A stretch of 20,055 bases of DNA, taken from NCBI GenBank assembly GCA_003233545.1, contig QILZ01000066.1, forward strand, positions 1-20,055. Direction: 5' to 3'. The position numbers and the translations under genes are program-made. This document shows, in pieces, positions 7,555-14,678 of this stretch. The notes under the pieces are model-generated. The model was given only the letters and a program-made list of their open reading frames with translations. It made no database searches and had not been told where the DNA came from. The DNA comes from Spirochaetales bacterium. GTDB taxonomy: Bacteria; Spirochaetota; Spirochaetia; SZUA-6. The number at the start of each line of letters is the position of its first letter. Position 1 is the stretch's first letter.

Positions 7555-8528
7555 CTTTTCAGCCTGTAAATACAATAGTTCCAATTTATGATCTCCGGCT
7601 CTAATATTTTTTTATACTCATTGAATTGGACATCATGTTTTTTTATTCTGTTCGATCTTGTCCGTGGAATTACGATGTAGTCATAACTCTCTATCGAGCC
7701 GAAAGACACCATTTTCGGAACAGGAGTGTCTGTTAACTCATCCATTACAAGCATGAGAACCCTGGTGCCCCGGCATTTCTCCAGAATTGTTCTTTTGCGT
7801 ATACCTTCTTCCTCTGTGTCCACATACAGTGTGCCATTGTACAGGCCGTGGGTCGACTGTATGATAAAATCAAAATCAACCGAGAGATAGAGTTCATTAT
7901 CGCTTCCCATAATTGTATTCTTTTTCTGATCTACTCTGCCGGCAGGAGAAAAGAGCCTGATATTTTCTGAATTTACGTGTGAATTACAGAACTTTTTAAT
8001 AATACCTATATTATGAGTGTAGATGTTGTACTTATCATCTTTCTGCCATGATTTACCTGCAATAATATTGGCAAAGAAATACGGGTTGTTGCCGGAGCCT
8101 AAGAGAATATTTAACGGCCTTTCGATCCTGTTATTCTTAATATGATTCTGAACAAGGGCATATACACCGTTAGCAATTTTAATTTTATAAGTAATATATA
8201 CATGATGATTTTGATCAAAAGCGTTCATAAGCCTGTACAGGGCAATCAATGGCTTGTTTTCTTCGATATTTGATTTTTCTATAAGAAACAGTTTCGATCC
8301 TATCTTTTTCTCATACTTTCGGATCTGATGACTTATCCATGAGTTGCTTGTATAGTTAACTTTGTATTTTCTCTCGAGCAGGTACCGTAATTTTTCTATG
8401 GGAATCTTTATATCCCAGATTGTATCGACATTGCCTTCTTCATATTCCTCCGAGAATATAAAGAGTATTGCCTTTACTAATTCGCTTCTTTTTAATCTAT
8501 GCTGCTTGGTATTGTTTTCCTTATTCAT
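7551..8528 (-). CDS. Putative hybrid transcriptional regulator: LysR-like helix-turn-helix plus DeoR-like effector domain
   Basis: I do not recognise this 325-residue protein as a known family. Residues about 45-85 carry a winged-helix pattern: SNSWISHQIRKYEKKIGSKL (61-80) then F resembles the LysR recognition helix (SQPAVSRQIRKLEEELGVKLF). From about 138 on, the layout follows the DeoR sugar-phosphate sensor (ISOCOT fold): ILLGSGNNPYFFA (141-153) for the glycine-rich phosphate loop, YNIYTHNIGI (167-176) for the TNS strand, RLFSPAGRVD (191-200) for the GG strand, DFDFIIQSTHGLY (218-230), KCRGTRVLMLVMDEL, and YDYIVIPRT near 282-290. A standard DeoR N-terminal HTH is not seen. Probable role: sensing a sugar phosphate such as glycerol 3-phosphate and controlling the neighbouring GDPD and ABC genes. 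Near-leaderless promoter; its stop overlaps the GDPD stop. Confidence 0.65.
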   Translation of the reverse strand: MNKENNTKQHRLKRSELVKAILFIFSEEYEEGNVDTIWDIKIPIEKLRYLLERKYKVNYTSNSWISHQIRKYEKKIGSKLFLIEKSNIEENKPLIALYRLMNAFDQNHHVYITYKIKIANGVYALVQNHIKNNRIERPLNILLGSGNNPYFFANIIAGKSWQKDDKYNIYTHNIGIIKKFCNSHVNSENIRLFSPAGRVDQKKNTIMGSDNELYLSVDFDFIIQSTHGLYNGTLYVDTEEEGIRKRTILEKCRGTRVLMLVMDELTDTPVPKMVSFGSIESYDYIVIPRTRSNRIKKHDVQFNEYKKILEPEIINWNYCIYRLKS

Positions 8529-8541
8529 AATGCTTAACCGG

Positions 8542-8570
8542 ATTATATATGAAAATCACGGATTCTGCAA
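8542..8570 (-). promoter_or_regulatory. Candidate promoter of the regulator gene, near-leaderless
   Basis: A perfect -10 box TATAAT (8547-8542 on the minus strand) lies 17 bases from TTGCAG (8570-8565). Transcription would start near 8535, only about 7 bases before the ATG at 8528. No Shine-Dalgarno sequence is visible, and an in-frame stop upstream rules out an earlier start. Confidence 0.5.
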
Positions 8571-8608
8571 ATATCAAAATCCGGCATGTACGAATTCAGA
8601 TGAGCCCT

Positions 8609-9337
8609 CTATTTTATGATTAAGCCGCTTTCTGCAAGCTGAATCCGGTTTTTAAAATACTCCCGTGATTCTTTAATAAGCTGTTTATGATCTCCGTAAC
8701 GGGGTAAATGGGTTAAAATAAGTTCTCCGGCTTGCGCCTCTGCTGCAAGTTTTCCTGCCTGTGCCGCAGAGAGGTGACCCGGTACTTTGTTTTCATATTC
8801 TCTGTAAAGACTTGCTTCGGAGAGCAGGATGTCGGAATATCGGGCAAAATCGACTAACCCGTCAAAATACTCCGTATCTGCGGTATATGTAATCGTTTTT
8901 TTTAATTGAGTAATTTTTACGGCAAGGCAGGGATCCGGATGAACGGTTTTGATAAAACTAAAGTCAAAATCATCGATTAGGAGGTTCGATTCCGAGCGGA
9001 TGGCTACTCCTTCCGTATATTCTCTGTAAGTAAGACCTTCGAATTGTTTATCTTCGTTGTGCGCATAAATCGGTAAGATGTTCTGCCGCTTTCCCCGGAG
9101 GGTGTCTATCATAACGGCGTACTGAAGACAATGTATATCCGCGATATGATCCGCATGGTAGTGTGTTATTATTACCGCATCGAGATCGGAAAGTTCTATA
9201 TATCTCTGAAGCTGTGATAAAACCGCCGAACCGCAGTCGATAAGGATTATTTTACTTTTGCCCTGAAGAAGATAACCGGATGTTGCTTCGCCGGCAGCCG
9301 GATAAGCTCCCCAGTACCCCAATACAGTAATTTGCAA
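8609..9337 (-). CDS. Metallo-beta-lactamase-fold hydrolase (RNase Z / YhfI-like)
   Basis: This 242-residue cytoplasmic protein has the complete di-zinc metallo-hydrolase signature: THYHADH with H59, H61, D63 and H64, a further histidine H133 in KTVHPDP, aspartate D154 in YTADTEY, and H210 in ILTHLPRYGD. The opening ITVLGYWGAYPAAGEATSGYLL resembles the RNase Z and YhfI branch (MKLTVLG...YPA...TSGYLL). It is shorter than tRNA-processing RNase Z, and I see no exosite arm, so a small-molecule or phosphodiester hydrolase role of the YhfI kind is more likely. The start is TTG (9335-9337), supported by GGAAG about six bases upstream and by the normal family N terminus. It lies 80 bp upstream of the regulator gene, which has its own promoter. 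The substrate is unknown. Confidence 0.88.
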   Translation of the reverse strand: MQITVLGYWGAYPAAGEATSGYLLQGKSKIILIDCGSAVLSQLQRYIELSDLDAVIITHYHADHIADIHCLQYAVMIDTLRGKRQNILPIYAHNEDKQFEGLTYREYTEGVAIRSESNLLIDDFDFSFIKTVHPDPCLAVKITQLKKTITYTADTEYFDGLVDFARYSDILLSEASLYREYENKVPGHLSAAQAGKLAAEAQAGELILTHLPRYGDHKQLIKESREYFKNRIQLAESGLIIK

Positions 9338-9369
9338 TTATTTCTTCCTTATTGTTGTATAAAAAGCCT

Positions 9370-9404
9370 ATTTTAGCATATACTTATCGTTATCGCATGG
9401 TCAA
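9370..9404 (-). promoter_or_regulatory. Candidate promoter of the metallo-hydrolase gene
   Basis: On the minus strand TGCTAAAAT (extended -10, hexamer at 9375-9370) is a good start signal. An upstream TTGACC (9404-9399) is 23 bases away from it and would instead pair with TATATG (9382-9377) at 16 bases. Either arrangement gives a transcript start shortly upstream of the TTG start codon. Confidence 0.35.
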
Positions 9405-9439
9405 TATATGTTTAAGTTTATTATGTTAATAATAATTGA

Positions 9440-9467
9440 TTGAAATATTAAGAATAGTTGCTATATT
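9440..9467 (+). promoter_or_regulatory. Candidate promoter of the adenosine deaminase gene
   Basis: TTGAAA (9440-9445) and TATATT (9462-9467) are separated by 16 bases. Transcription would start near 9474, which places the earlier TTG codon outside the mRNA and supports the GTG at 9508, with GGAGGAG in front of it, as the real start. Confidence 0.5.
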
Positions 9468-9507
9468 TAATAGCATGGGGGGGCAGTATAAACGGAGGAG
9501 AGTGCTC

Positions 9508-10599
9508 GTGAAGGCTGAAGAGATAGAATTAACTGAAAAAAACGGGCTGCTGTATACAGAGGAGGTTCTTCGGGAATTTCCCAAAGTGGAACTTCACCGC
9601 CACCTGGAAGGGTCTTTTCCTGTTGATTGTTTGTATGAGCTTTCTGTAAAAAATAATCTGGACTCCCCGAGAGATTTTGAGGAATTTAAAGCGAGTGTAC
9701 AGTTTCCGAGAGAGTCCGAACCTGATTTTCTTACATTTTTAGATAAGTTTAAGAATGACTGGTACCGCTCATATGAGGATGTTTACCGGATAACATATAA
9801 TTCCGTAAAAAATTTAATAAATGATGGTATTTTTTATATCGAACTGCGTTTTTCTCCGGAACACTTTGCACTGCAGAATGATTTCGACAGGGAAGAGGTA
9901 ACGCGTCTTATTGTTAAAGCGGGAAATAAAGCAGCACGGGAAACAAATATTATTATTAAATATCTTTTAACCTTTAACAGGGGCAAACAGACCGAGGAGG
10001 AAATGATTCCTCTTTACAATAAGCTTAAAAAGCTAGGTTTACCGGATATAGTGGGAATCGATTTGGCAGGTGATGAAACGAATTATCCCCCTGAATCTTT
10101 TAAAAGATTTTTTGAGTTAGTGGAAAAGGACGGATTGTATAAATCGTCCGTTCATGCCGGAGAAATCAGCCCTTCGTCACAGATATGGGCTTCTATTAAA
10201 GAGCTTCACGCGGCAAGAATAGGCCATGGTATATCTACAATCCATGATCCTGCTTTACAGGATTTCTTAAAAGAGAAGCAGGTCTGTCTCGAACAATGCA
10301 TCACATCAAACTATCAAACCGGTTCATGGAAAGATGAAAGACATCACCCCATTGGTAAGCTGTATAGAAAGGGCGTGCCCGTAACAATCAATTCGGATGA
10401 TCCTTCGATCCAGGGAATAGACCTTACCGGGGATTACTATAAGGCGATGAATTATCTCAGGTTTACTATCGACGATCTTGTTGCGTTGAATCTCTCGGCT
10501 ATTAAGTACAGTTTTAACAGCGAAGAGGTTAAAGCACAGTTAAAAACGGACTACTTAAATAAGGTAAGTGATTTTAAGAAAAAGCATAGGACTCGTTGA
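9508..10599 (+). CDS. add: Adenosine deaminase
   Basis: This enzyme converts adenosine (or deoxyadenosine) to inosine in purine salvage, using a zinc ion. From the GTG start it is 363 residues. Family motifs are complete: KVELHRHLEGSF near the N terminus (zinc ligands H30 and H32), LRFSPEHFA, VGIDLAGDE, SVHAGE (H216, E219), RIGHGI (H240), EQCITSNYQTG and INSDDPSIQG (D297, D298). The first motif reads HRHLEG rather than the common HVHLDG. That recalls adenine deaminases, but GIDLTGDYY after the DDP motif favours adenosine. An upstream TTG at 9436 would give 387 residues; I prefer the GTG at 9508-9510 because GGAGGAG lies seven bases before it and the extra residues lie upstream of the predicted transcript start. 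Convergent with the second CUT1 operon; functionally unrelated to it as far as can be seen. Confidence 0.92.
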   Translation: MKAEEIELTEKNGLLYTEEVLREFPKVELHRHLEGSFPVDCLYELSVKNNLDSPRDFEEFKASVQFPRESEPDFLTFLDKFKNDWYRSYEDVYRITYNSVKNLINDGIFYIELRFSPEHFALQNDFDREEVTRLIVKAGNKAARETNIIIKYLLTFNRGKQTEEEMIPLYNKLKKLGLPDIVGIDLAGDETNYPPESFKRFFELVEKDGLYKSSVHAGEISPSSQIWASIKELHAARIGHGISTIHDPALQDFLKEKQVCLEQCITSNYQTGSWKDERHHPIGKLYRKGVPVTINSDDPSIQGIDLTGDYYKAMNYLRFTIDDLVALNLSAIKYSFNSEEVKAQLKTDYLNKVSDFKKKHRTR

Positions 10600-10665
10600 C
10601 CTGCTTATTAAACATCAATGCAATCTGTTTGCAGGCGGATACTTTGTTTTGTTACATATACTGAA

Positions 10666-11478
10666 CTAGCTTTTTAGTGCCCCGGCAGTAAGACCAGCTT
10701 GAAGGTACTTTTGAGAGAAAATATATATAATAATTGAAGGTATAGTCATCATTATCAAAGCTGCATATTGTTGTGCCAGCATTTTTGGTGTCTGATGTAT
10801 ACCTCCTCCTCCCGTAAAGTACGTAGCTGCGAGAGTCACCGGATAATTCGAGGTGCTTTTAATAAACAGCAAAGGAATAAGATATTCATTCCATGCATTG
10901 ATAAAAGTAAGCATCATTATTGTTACCAGTGCAGGAACGGCCAAAGGTAAAACGATTGAATAGAATACTCTTAATGACGAACATCCGTCGATTCGTGCAG
11001 CCTCGATGAGAGCCGAAGGAATTGTATCAAAATAATTCTTTAGTATTAAAAGCATAAACGGAGCCTGTAACGCTATAACCGGAAGAATTACCGCTGATAG
11101 TGAATTCATTAGTCCGAATTTTTTAACTAAAATAAACATTGGTGTCATAATTGCTGCAGGTGGAATAGAAAGACAGGCAAGAAGCATGTAGTATAAAACA
11201 CTTTTCCCCTTGAATTTCATTTTTGAGAAGGAAAAGGACGCCAACGATACCAATAAGCCTACTGCCGCGCTGGTAACAATAGCTATAACAAAGCTGTTAA
11301 AAATCACACGTAGCAGGTTTATTTTCGGATAGTTTAAAACATCCCAATAATTTTTTAAACCCTGAATTTTTAGAGATTGACTAACTGCTGCAACGAGGGG
11401 GAATAACCAAACCAGTGCAAATAAAATGAGTATTGCCTGAATTAATATTTTCGGATGAAACCTTATACGAAAAAGCAT
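10666..11478 (-). CDS. CUT1 carbohydrate ABC transporter permease, MalG type (second system)
   Basis: This 270-residue inner-membrane protein has about six hydrophobic segments and is the second pore subunit of the second CUT1 importer. The EAA loop is canonical: EAARIDGCSSLRVFYSIVLP around residues 170-189. NAWNEYLIPLLF and the ending QKYLQAGLTAGALK are hallmark MalG-type sequences. ATG start with GGAGG about nine bases upstream, 13 bp after the MalF-type gene. It is the last gene of its operon; no ATPase gene follows, and the next gene is adenosine deaminase on the other strand. The partner ATPase must be encoded elsewhere, possibly the MsmK/UgpC-type protein at 1972-3051. Confidence 0.95.
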   Translation of the reverse strand: MLFRIRFHPKILIQAILILFALVWLFPLVAAVSQSLKIQGLKNYWDVLNYPKINLLRVIFNSFVIAIVTSAAVGLLVSLASFSFSKMKFKGKSVLYYMLLACLSIPPAAIMTPMFILVKKFGLMNSLSAVILPVIALQAPFMLLILKNYFDTIPSALIEAARIDGCSSLRVFYSIVLPLAVPALVTIMMLTFINAWNEYLIPLLFIKSTSNYPVTLAATYFTGGGGIHQTPKMLAQQYAALIMMTIPSIIIYIFSQKYLQAGLTAGALKS

Positions 11479-11491
11479 TGTTGAGCACCTC

Positions 11492-12385
11492 CTACATAGT
11501 TAGCTTTGATTTTTCATATATCTTTAACTGGATTATTGACATAACCAAAGCCAATACCAGAATTAATACTCCGGTAGCTGATGCCAGACCTCCGTTAAAA
11601 TCGTTAAAGAATCTCTTAAATAGATAAGTACTCATAACCTCCGTAGAATATCCAGGACCACCGTTAGTAAGAATTACTACAATGTCAAACACCTTGAGAC
11701 TTCCAACAATACCTATAACTATCATAGTAGCAGTAGTGCCTCTTACCATTGGAATAGTTATTTTAAATAGTGTATTCCAAAACCCTGAACCATCAATTTT
11801 TGCTGCTTCATATATGTCATCAGGAATTGCCAGCAACCCGGCAATATATAAAACCATGGCAAAACCCATCCAGTTGAATATACTTACAAGTATGATGGAC
11901 ATTAAGGCATACCTCGGGTCTGCAAGCCAGGGAATCGCAAAAGAGCCAAGACCAACATATTTAAGAAATCTGTTTATAGCTCCCATGTTAGGATCCATCA
12001 TAATATTAAAGACGCCACCAATTAATATTGGGGCTAATATTGTAGGAAAGAAGAACAGTGATTTGAACAAAGTGTGCCCTACTAGTTTTGCTTTTAGCAA
12101 TACAGCAATAAATAGACCGAGTACCACCTGTGATCCTACCACAAAGAACATATATAAAAGGTTATTAAACAGCGCTTTGTACATCCTGAAGTCTGTGAAC
12201 AGGTACTTGTAGTTTTCCAGTCCCACGAAAGGCATATTAAACGACAAGCCGTCCCAGTCATGGAAACTAATATATATTACAAAGCCAATGCTATAATAAA
12301 GAAACAAACCGGATACAATCATTGCCGGAAGAATATATAGGTAAGGTTCAAGTTTCTTTAAACTTATTTTTTTTGCTTTTGTCAT
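11492..12385 (-). CDS. CUT1 carbohydrate ABC transporter permease, MalF type (second system)
   Basis: This 297-residue inner-membrane protein is the first pore subunit of the second CUT1 importer. A short lysine-rich N terminus precedes about six membrane segments. The EAA loop reads EAAKIDGSGFWNTLFKITIP, and SYLFKRFFNDF-like and TNGGPGYSTEVMSTYLF stretches fit the MalF/UgpA/LacF branch. ATG start with GGGGGAAAG upstream. It follows the binding-protein gene after 149 bp that contain a stem-loop but no clear terminator T-run, and I treat it as co-transcribed. The TNGGPGYST motif is common to transporters for many oligosaccharides, so it does not define the substrate. Confidence 0.95.
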   Translation of the reverse strand: MTKAKKISLKKLEPYLYILPAMIVSGLFLYYSIGFVIYISFHDWDGLSFNMPFVGLENYKYLFTDFRMYKALFNNLLYMFFVVGSQVVLGLFIAVLLKAKLVGHTLFKSLFFFPTILAPILIGGVFNIMMDPNMGAINRFLKYVGLGSFAIPWLADPRYALMSIILVSIFNWMGFAMVLYIAGLLAIPDDIYEAAKIDGSGFWNTLFKITIPMVRGTTATMIVIGIVGSLKVFDIVVILTNGGPGYSTEVMSTYLFKRFFNDFNGGLASATGVLILVLALVMSIIQLKIYEKSKLTM

Positions 12386-12456
12386 TTCACTACTTTCCCC
12401 CGGTTAAAGAGCTTTAATATTTATTTAGAAGTTTCAACTTTTATACTATATATTTT

Positions 12457-12496
12457 AGAAGCGAGGTAGCTTTACCTGCCTCGCCTCTAAGCTTCT
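12457..12496 (-). promoter_or_regulatory. Intercistronic stem-loop between second binding-protein and permease genes
   Basis: AGAA-GCGAGG (12457-12466) pairs with CCTCGC (12479-12484) and, across an 8-base bulge, TTCT (12493-12496). The inner GGTA and TACC offer an alternative pairing. There is no T-run after it on the minus strand, so it looks like an mRNA-stabilising or processing hairpin rather than a terminator. It lies about 40 bases after the binding-protein stop codon. Confidence 0.55.
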
Positions 12497-12534
12497 GTGC
12501 TACTTTGCCAAACTTAGATGATGATTGTCAATTA

Positions 12535-13881
12535 CTATCTCTTCGTTTTATCAGATACTTCCTGCACTTTCTTTAATTCATCTTTTATGTTCTTGCCAAA
12601 TACAACATTCTGGATAGACGCTCCAAGAGCATCCTGTATACTTTTGTAGGCCAATCTCATATCACCCTCTGAAGTCTGAAGCACTGGCAGCAGCCATTTA
12701 ACAGCATCCCTTTCAGTTTTAGTTCTTAGCTTGTTAAGAGTAGTAATCTTTATATTTTTCTTGACAGGGCTTCCTTGCATGAGGTTTGCGAATACTACAG
12801 CACCTTTCCCGTAAGTCAGCCATTCTACAAATTCCCATGCAGCTTTTTTATGCTTCGAGTCCTTATTGATTGCTACCATGTCTCCAACTTCAAAAGTTGG
12901 CTTTGGTGGATTAGTTCCGGTCTGGGGAGAAAGGAATGCTCCGATTGCGTCCTCCTCAATTTTTGTACCGTCTTTCTCGCCGCCAGGGAGTCCCCAACCA
13001 CCTATATGCCATGAACCTGTTACAAACATTGCTGCTTTTCTACTGTAGAAGTATTGGTCTCTTGTATCGGGATACTCATTGATACCAACAGCACCCTTCT
13101 GATAAATGTTGTCAAACAACTTCTTCATTACCTTCATTGTTTTAACAAACACAGGATCTGTCCATTTTACTTTACCTTCCTGTGCTTTATATATCTTACC
13201 TTGAGCAAATTGGTTAGCTGTATATACGAAAGTGTCAACTATGTGCCATGCTTCTTTGCCGCCATAGGCTACAGGAATAACACTACCATTACTTTTTGTT
13301 GTTATTTCATCACAAAGTTTCTTCCATTCATCATAATTTTTGGGAGCCGGATCATATCCCTTTACTCCGATTTCATCAAGAAGCGATTTATTGTAAAGAA
13401 CAAATTCTTCAGCAACCATGTTCATTGGTAAAGCGACAATTTTTCCATCTTTTGCTGTAACACTGGCAATAGCAAATGATGCAAACTGTTTTTCCCATCC
13501 AGCGCCTAAAGACTTGTCAGCCCACGGCTTTATAGGTTCCAGCATTTTGGAGTAGTGCTCAAGGTCGGAACCTCTCCATACTTCCAGAAGGTCAGGGCCT
13601 TCTCCTCCAGCCATTGCTACCTGACGCTTCTTTTCAAATTCTGCCCTGCTTGCGGCTGTGCTATATTCTATCCTGATATTGGGATGGTCTTTGCTCCATG
13701 CAGGTCCGACAGTTTTCCAGTGTGCAATAGTAGGTACGATTGGCCAATAAGTCAGCGTAATTTTTCCTGCTGCACCCTTTTCCTTCTGACCACCGGCAAA
13801 AATGCCCGGAGCAGCAAGAAGGAAAGCCAGTGCAAGACCAGCCAATCCCAGCCACTTCAATTTTTCTATCTTTTTGTTCAT
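12535..13881 (-). CDS. CUT1 ABC transporter extracellular substrate-binding protein (second system)
   Basis: This 448-residue protein is the binding protein of the second CUT1 importer. A signal peptide covers residues 1-29, from MNKKIEKLKW through a hydrophobic core to PGIFA, with likely cleavage before GGQKEKG. No lipobox cysteine is present. The mature protein has the family-1 solute-binding layout: RQVAMAGGEGPDLLEVW, GKIVALPMN, FYSRKAAMFVTGSWHIGGWG and NKDSKHKKAAWEFVEWL, the last two being the usual ligand-gate and C-terminal helices. ATG start with GAGGAGG seven bases upstream, behind a near-perfect sigma70 promoter. The mature N terminus GGQKEK is the same as in the first binding protein, but the remaining sequences are quite different, so they bind different ligands or diverged long ago. 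Confidence 0.94.
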   Translation of the reverse strand: MNKKIEKLKWLGLAGLALAFLLAAPGIFAGGQKEKGAAGKITLTYWPIVPTIAHWKTVGPAWSKDHPNIRIEYSTAASRAEFEKKRQVAMAGGEGPDLLEVWRGSDLEHYSKMLEPIKPWADKSLGAGWEKQFASFAIASVTAKDGKIVALPMNMVAEEFVLYNKSLLDEIGVKGYDPAPKNYDEWKKLCDEITTKSNGSVIPVAYGGKEAWHIVDTFVYTANQFAQGKIYKAQEGKVKWTDPVFVKTMKVMKKLFDNIYQKGAVGINEYPDTRDQYFYSRKAAMFVTGSWHIGGWGLPGGEKDGTKIEEDAIGAFLSPQTGTNPPKPTFEVGDMVAINKDSKHKKAAWEFVEWLTYGKGAVVFANLMQGSPVKKNIKITTLNKLRTKTERDAVKWLLPVLQTSEGDMRLAYKSIQDALGASIQNVVFGKNIKDELKKVQEVSDKTKR

Positions 13882-14204
13882 CTCTGAACCTCCTCGATTA
13901 AATGATATCCAATATTATACCATAAAATAACCAATTGTCAACATGTAGTTAGAGTCGAATTAAAGTAGTAATTGCTTATTTTTATAGTGTTTTCTTTATT
14001 ATCTTTTTTAACAGGAAGCCGGGTTTTCCTATTCTATTTGTCCTTTATCTATGTCTGCTTTGGTTCCGAATAACCATGTTTCGCAGATGACGCATCGATA
14101 TTGCAGAAAAAATAATTCGGACAGGAAAACAGATTATCCTGAAAATAACAACTGCTTACGTATTGCAATACGACTCGATGCTGTCATGGAATGAAGTGTT
14201 TCAG
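13875..14204. repeat. Direct repeat copy 1 (promoter plus transposase-like remnant)
   Basis: This block recurs at 14280-14603. It begins in the first codons of the second binding-protein gene, includes its ribosome site and promoter, and continues through AT-rich sequence to GTGTTTCAG. In the best-conserved part (13981-14159 against 14380-14558) I count about 14 differences in 180 bases by hand, mostly transitions. The offset is 399-405 bases, and faint similarity continues to the start of copy 2, so the original event looks like a tandem duplication of a unit of about 400 bp. Confidence 0.85.
13914..13941 (-). promoter_or_regulatory. Near-perfect sigma70 promoter of the second CUT1 operon
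   Basis: On the minus strand TTGACA (13941-13936) and TATAAT (13919-13914) are both perfect, separated by 16 bases, with TGG directly before the -10 (extended -10). This predicts strong transcription of the binding-protein gene starting near 13907, about 26 bases before its ATG. The same element is decayed in the second repeat copy. Confidence 0.8.
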
Positions 14205-14234
14205 CCATACCGCCCATCCTGCTCGATGATTTAG
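14076..14234 (+). pseudogene. Transposase C-terminus-like remnant, copy 1 (interrupted by a stop)
   Basis: Reading from 14076 gives MFRR, an in-frame TGA at 14088-14090, then RIDIAEKIIRTGKQIILKIT, TAYV and EVFQ before a TAG at 14232-14234. The stretch IIRTGKQIILKITTAY recalls the C-terminal end of IS1380-type transposases (RIVRTGRKIILKL). This is a tentative, from-memory match to a short segment. No terminal inverted repeats or catalytic region remain. Confidence 0.35.
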
Positions 14235-14279
14235 CTTATATCATCAAACATAGTTATAAGATTCAGCAGAATTTAATGT

Positions 14280-14603
14280 TGTTCATCTCCGAACCTCTTC
14301 GATTAAATAATATCCAATATAATACCATAATAAGACCAATTATTAATAGATGAATAGTAAAATATAGTAATCATATATTTTTATAGTGTTTTCTTTATTA
14401 TCTTTTTTAACAGGAAGCCGGGTTTTTCTGTCCCATTTGTCCTTTATCTATGCCTGTTTCGGTTCCGAATAACCATGTTTCGTAGATGCCGCATCAATAT
14501 TGCAGAAAAAATAATCCGGACAGTAAAAAAGATTATCCTGAAAGTAACAACTGCTTACGTATGGTACTATGACTTAATGTTCTCAGGGAACAAAGTGTTT
14601 CAG
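14280..14603. repeat. Direct repeat copy 2, with decayed promoter and ghost start codon
   Basis: This copy carries, on the minus strand, a diverged version of the binding-protein leader. The ribosome site is GAAGAGG instead of GAGGAGG. An ATG at 14286-14284 opens a reading frame of only seven codons (MNNIKFC, then TGA). The -35 has changed from TTGACA to about TTAATA and the -10 from TATAAT to TATTAT. No binding-protein gene follows. It is either a tandem duplicate of the control region or the leader of a lost paralogue. Confidence 0.8.
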
Positions 14604-14678
14604 GTGAAATTTCTATGTGGAAATCGGACAATTCAGGTATTGGCGTACCCGAATGTAAATAGAATCAGCGGGGTATAA
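14475..14678 (+). pseudogene. Transposase C-terminus-like remnant, copy 2
   Basis: A 67-codon open frame starting MFRRCRINIAEKIIRTVKKI, continuing ILKVTTAYVWYYD. It is the counterpart of the fragment in copy 1, lacking the internal stop. It has no ribosome site in front of it and lies inside the repeat, so I read it as an insertion-sequence remnant (IS1380-like at best) rather than a working gene. From 14604 to the promoter at 14719 I see nothing else. Confidence 0.35.

Noticed and set aside
9436..9507. Upstream TTG or ATG (9475) as the start of adenosine deaminase
   Set aside because: They lie at or before the predicted transcript start or lack a ribosome site, and the added residues are not part of the family; the GTG at 9508 has GGAGGAG at ideal spacing.
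10600..10665. Terminator between adenosine deaminase and the second CUT1 operon
   Set aside because: Only weak pairing (CCTGC with GCAGG across a 26-base loop, TGCA repeats) and no proper T-run; not enough to call.
11682..12212. Long plus-strand open frame of 176 codons
   Set aside because: It is antisense to a clear MalF-type permease with full family motifs and has no recognisable domain of its own.
14475..14678. A working small protein gene of 67 codons
   Set aside because: No ribosome site, lies inside a duplicated block, and the sister copy has an internal stop; treated as a transposase-like remnant.
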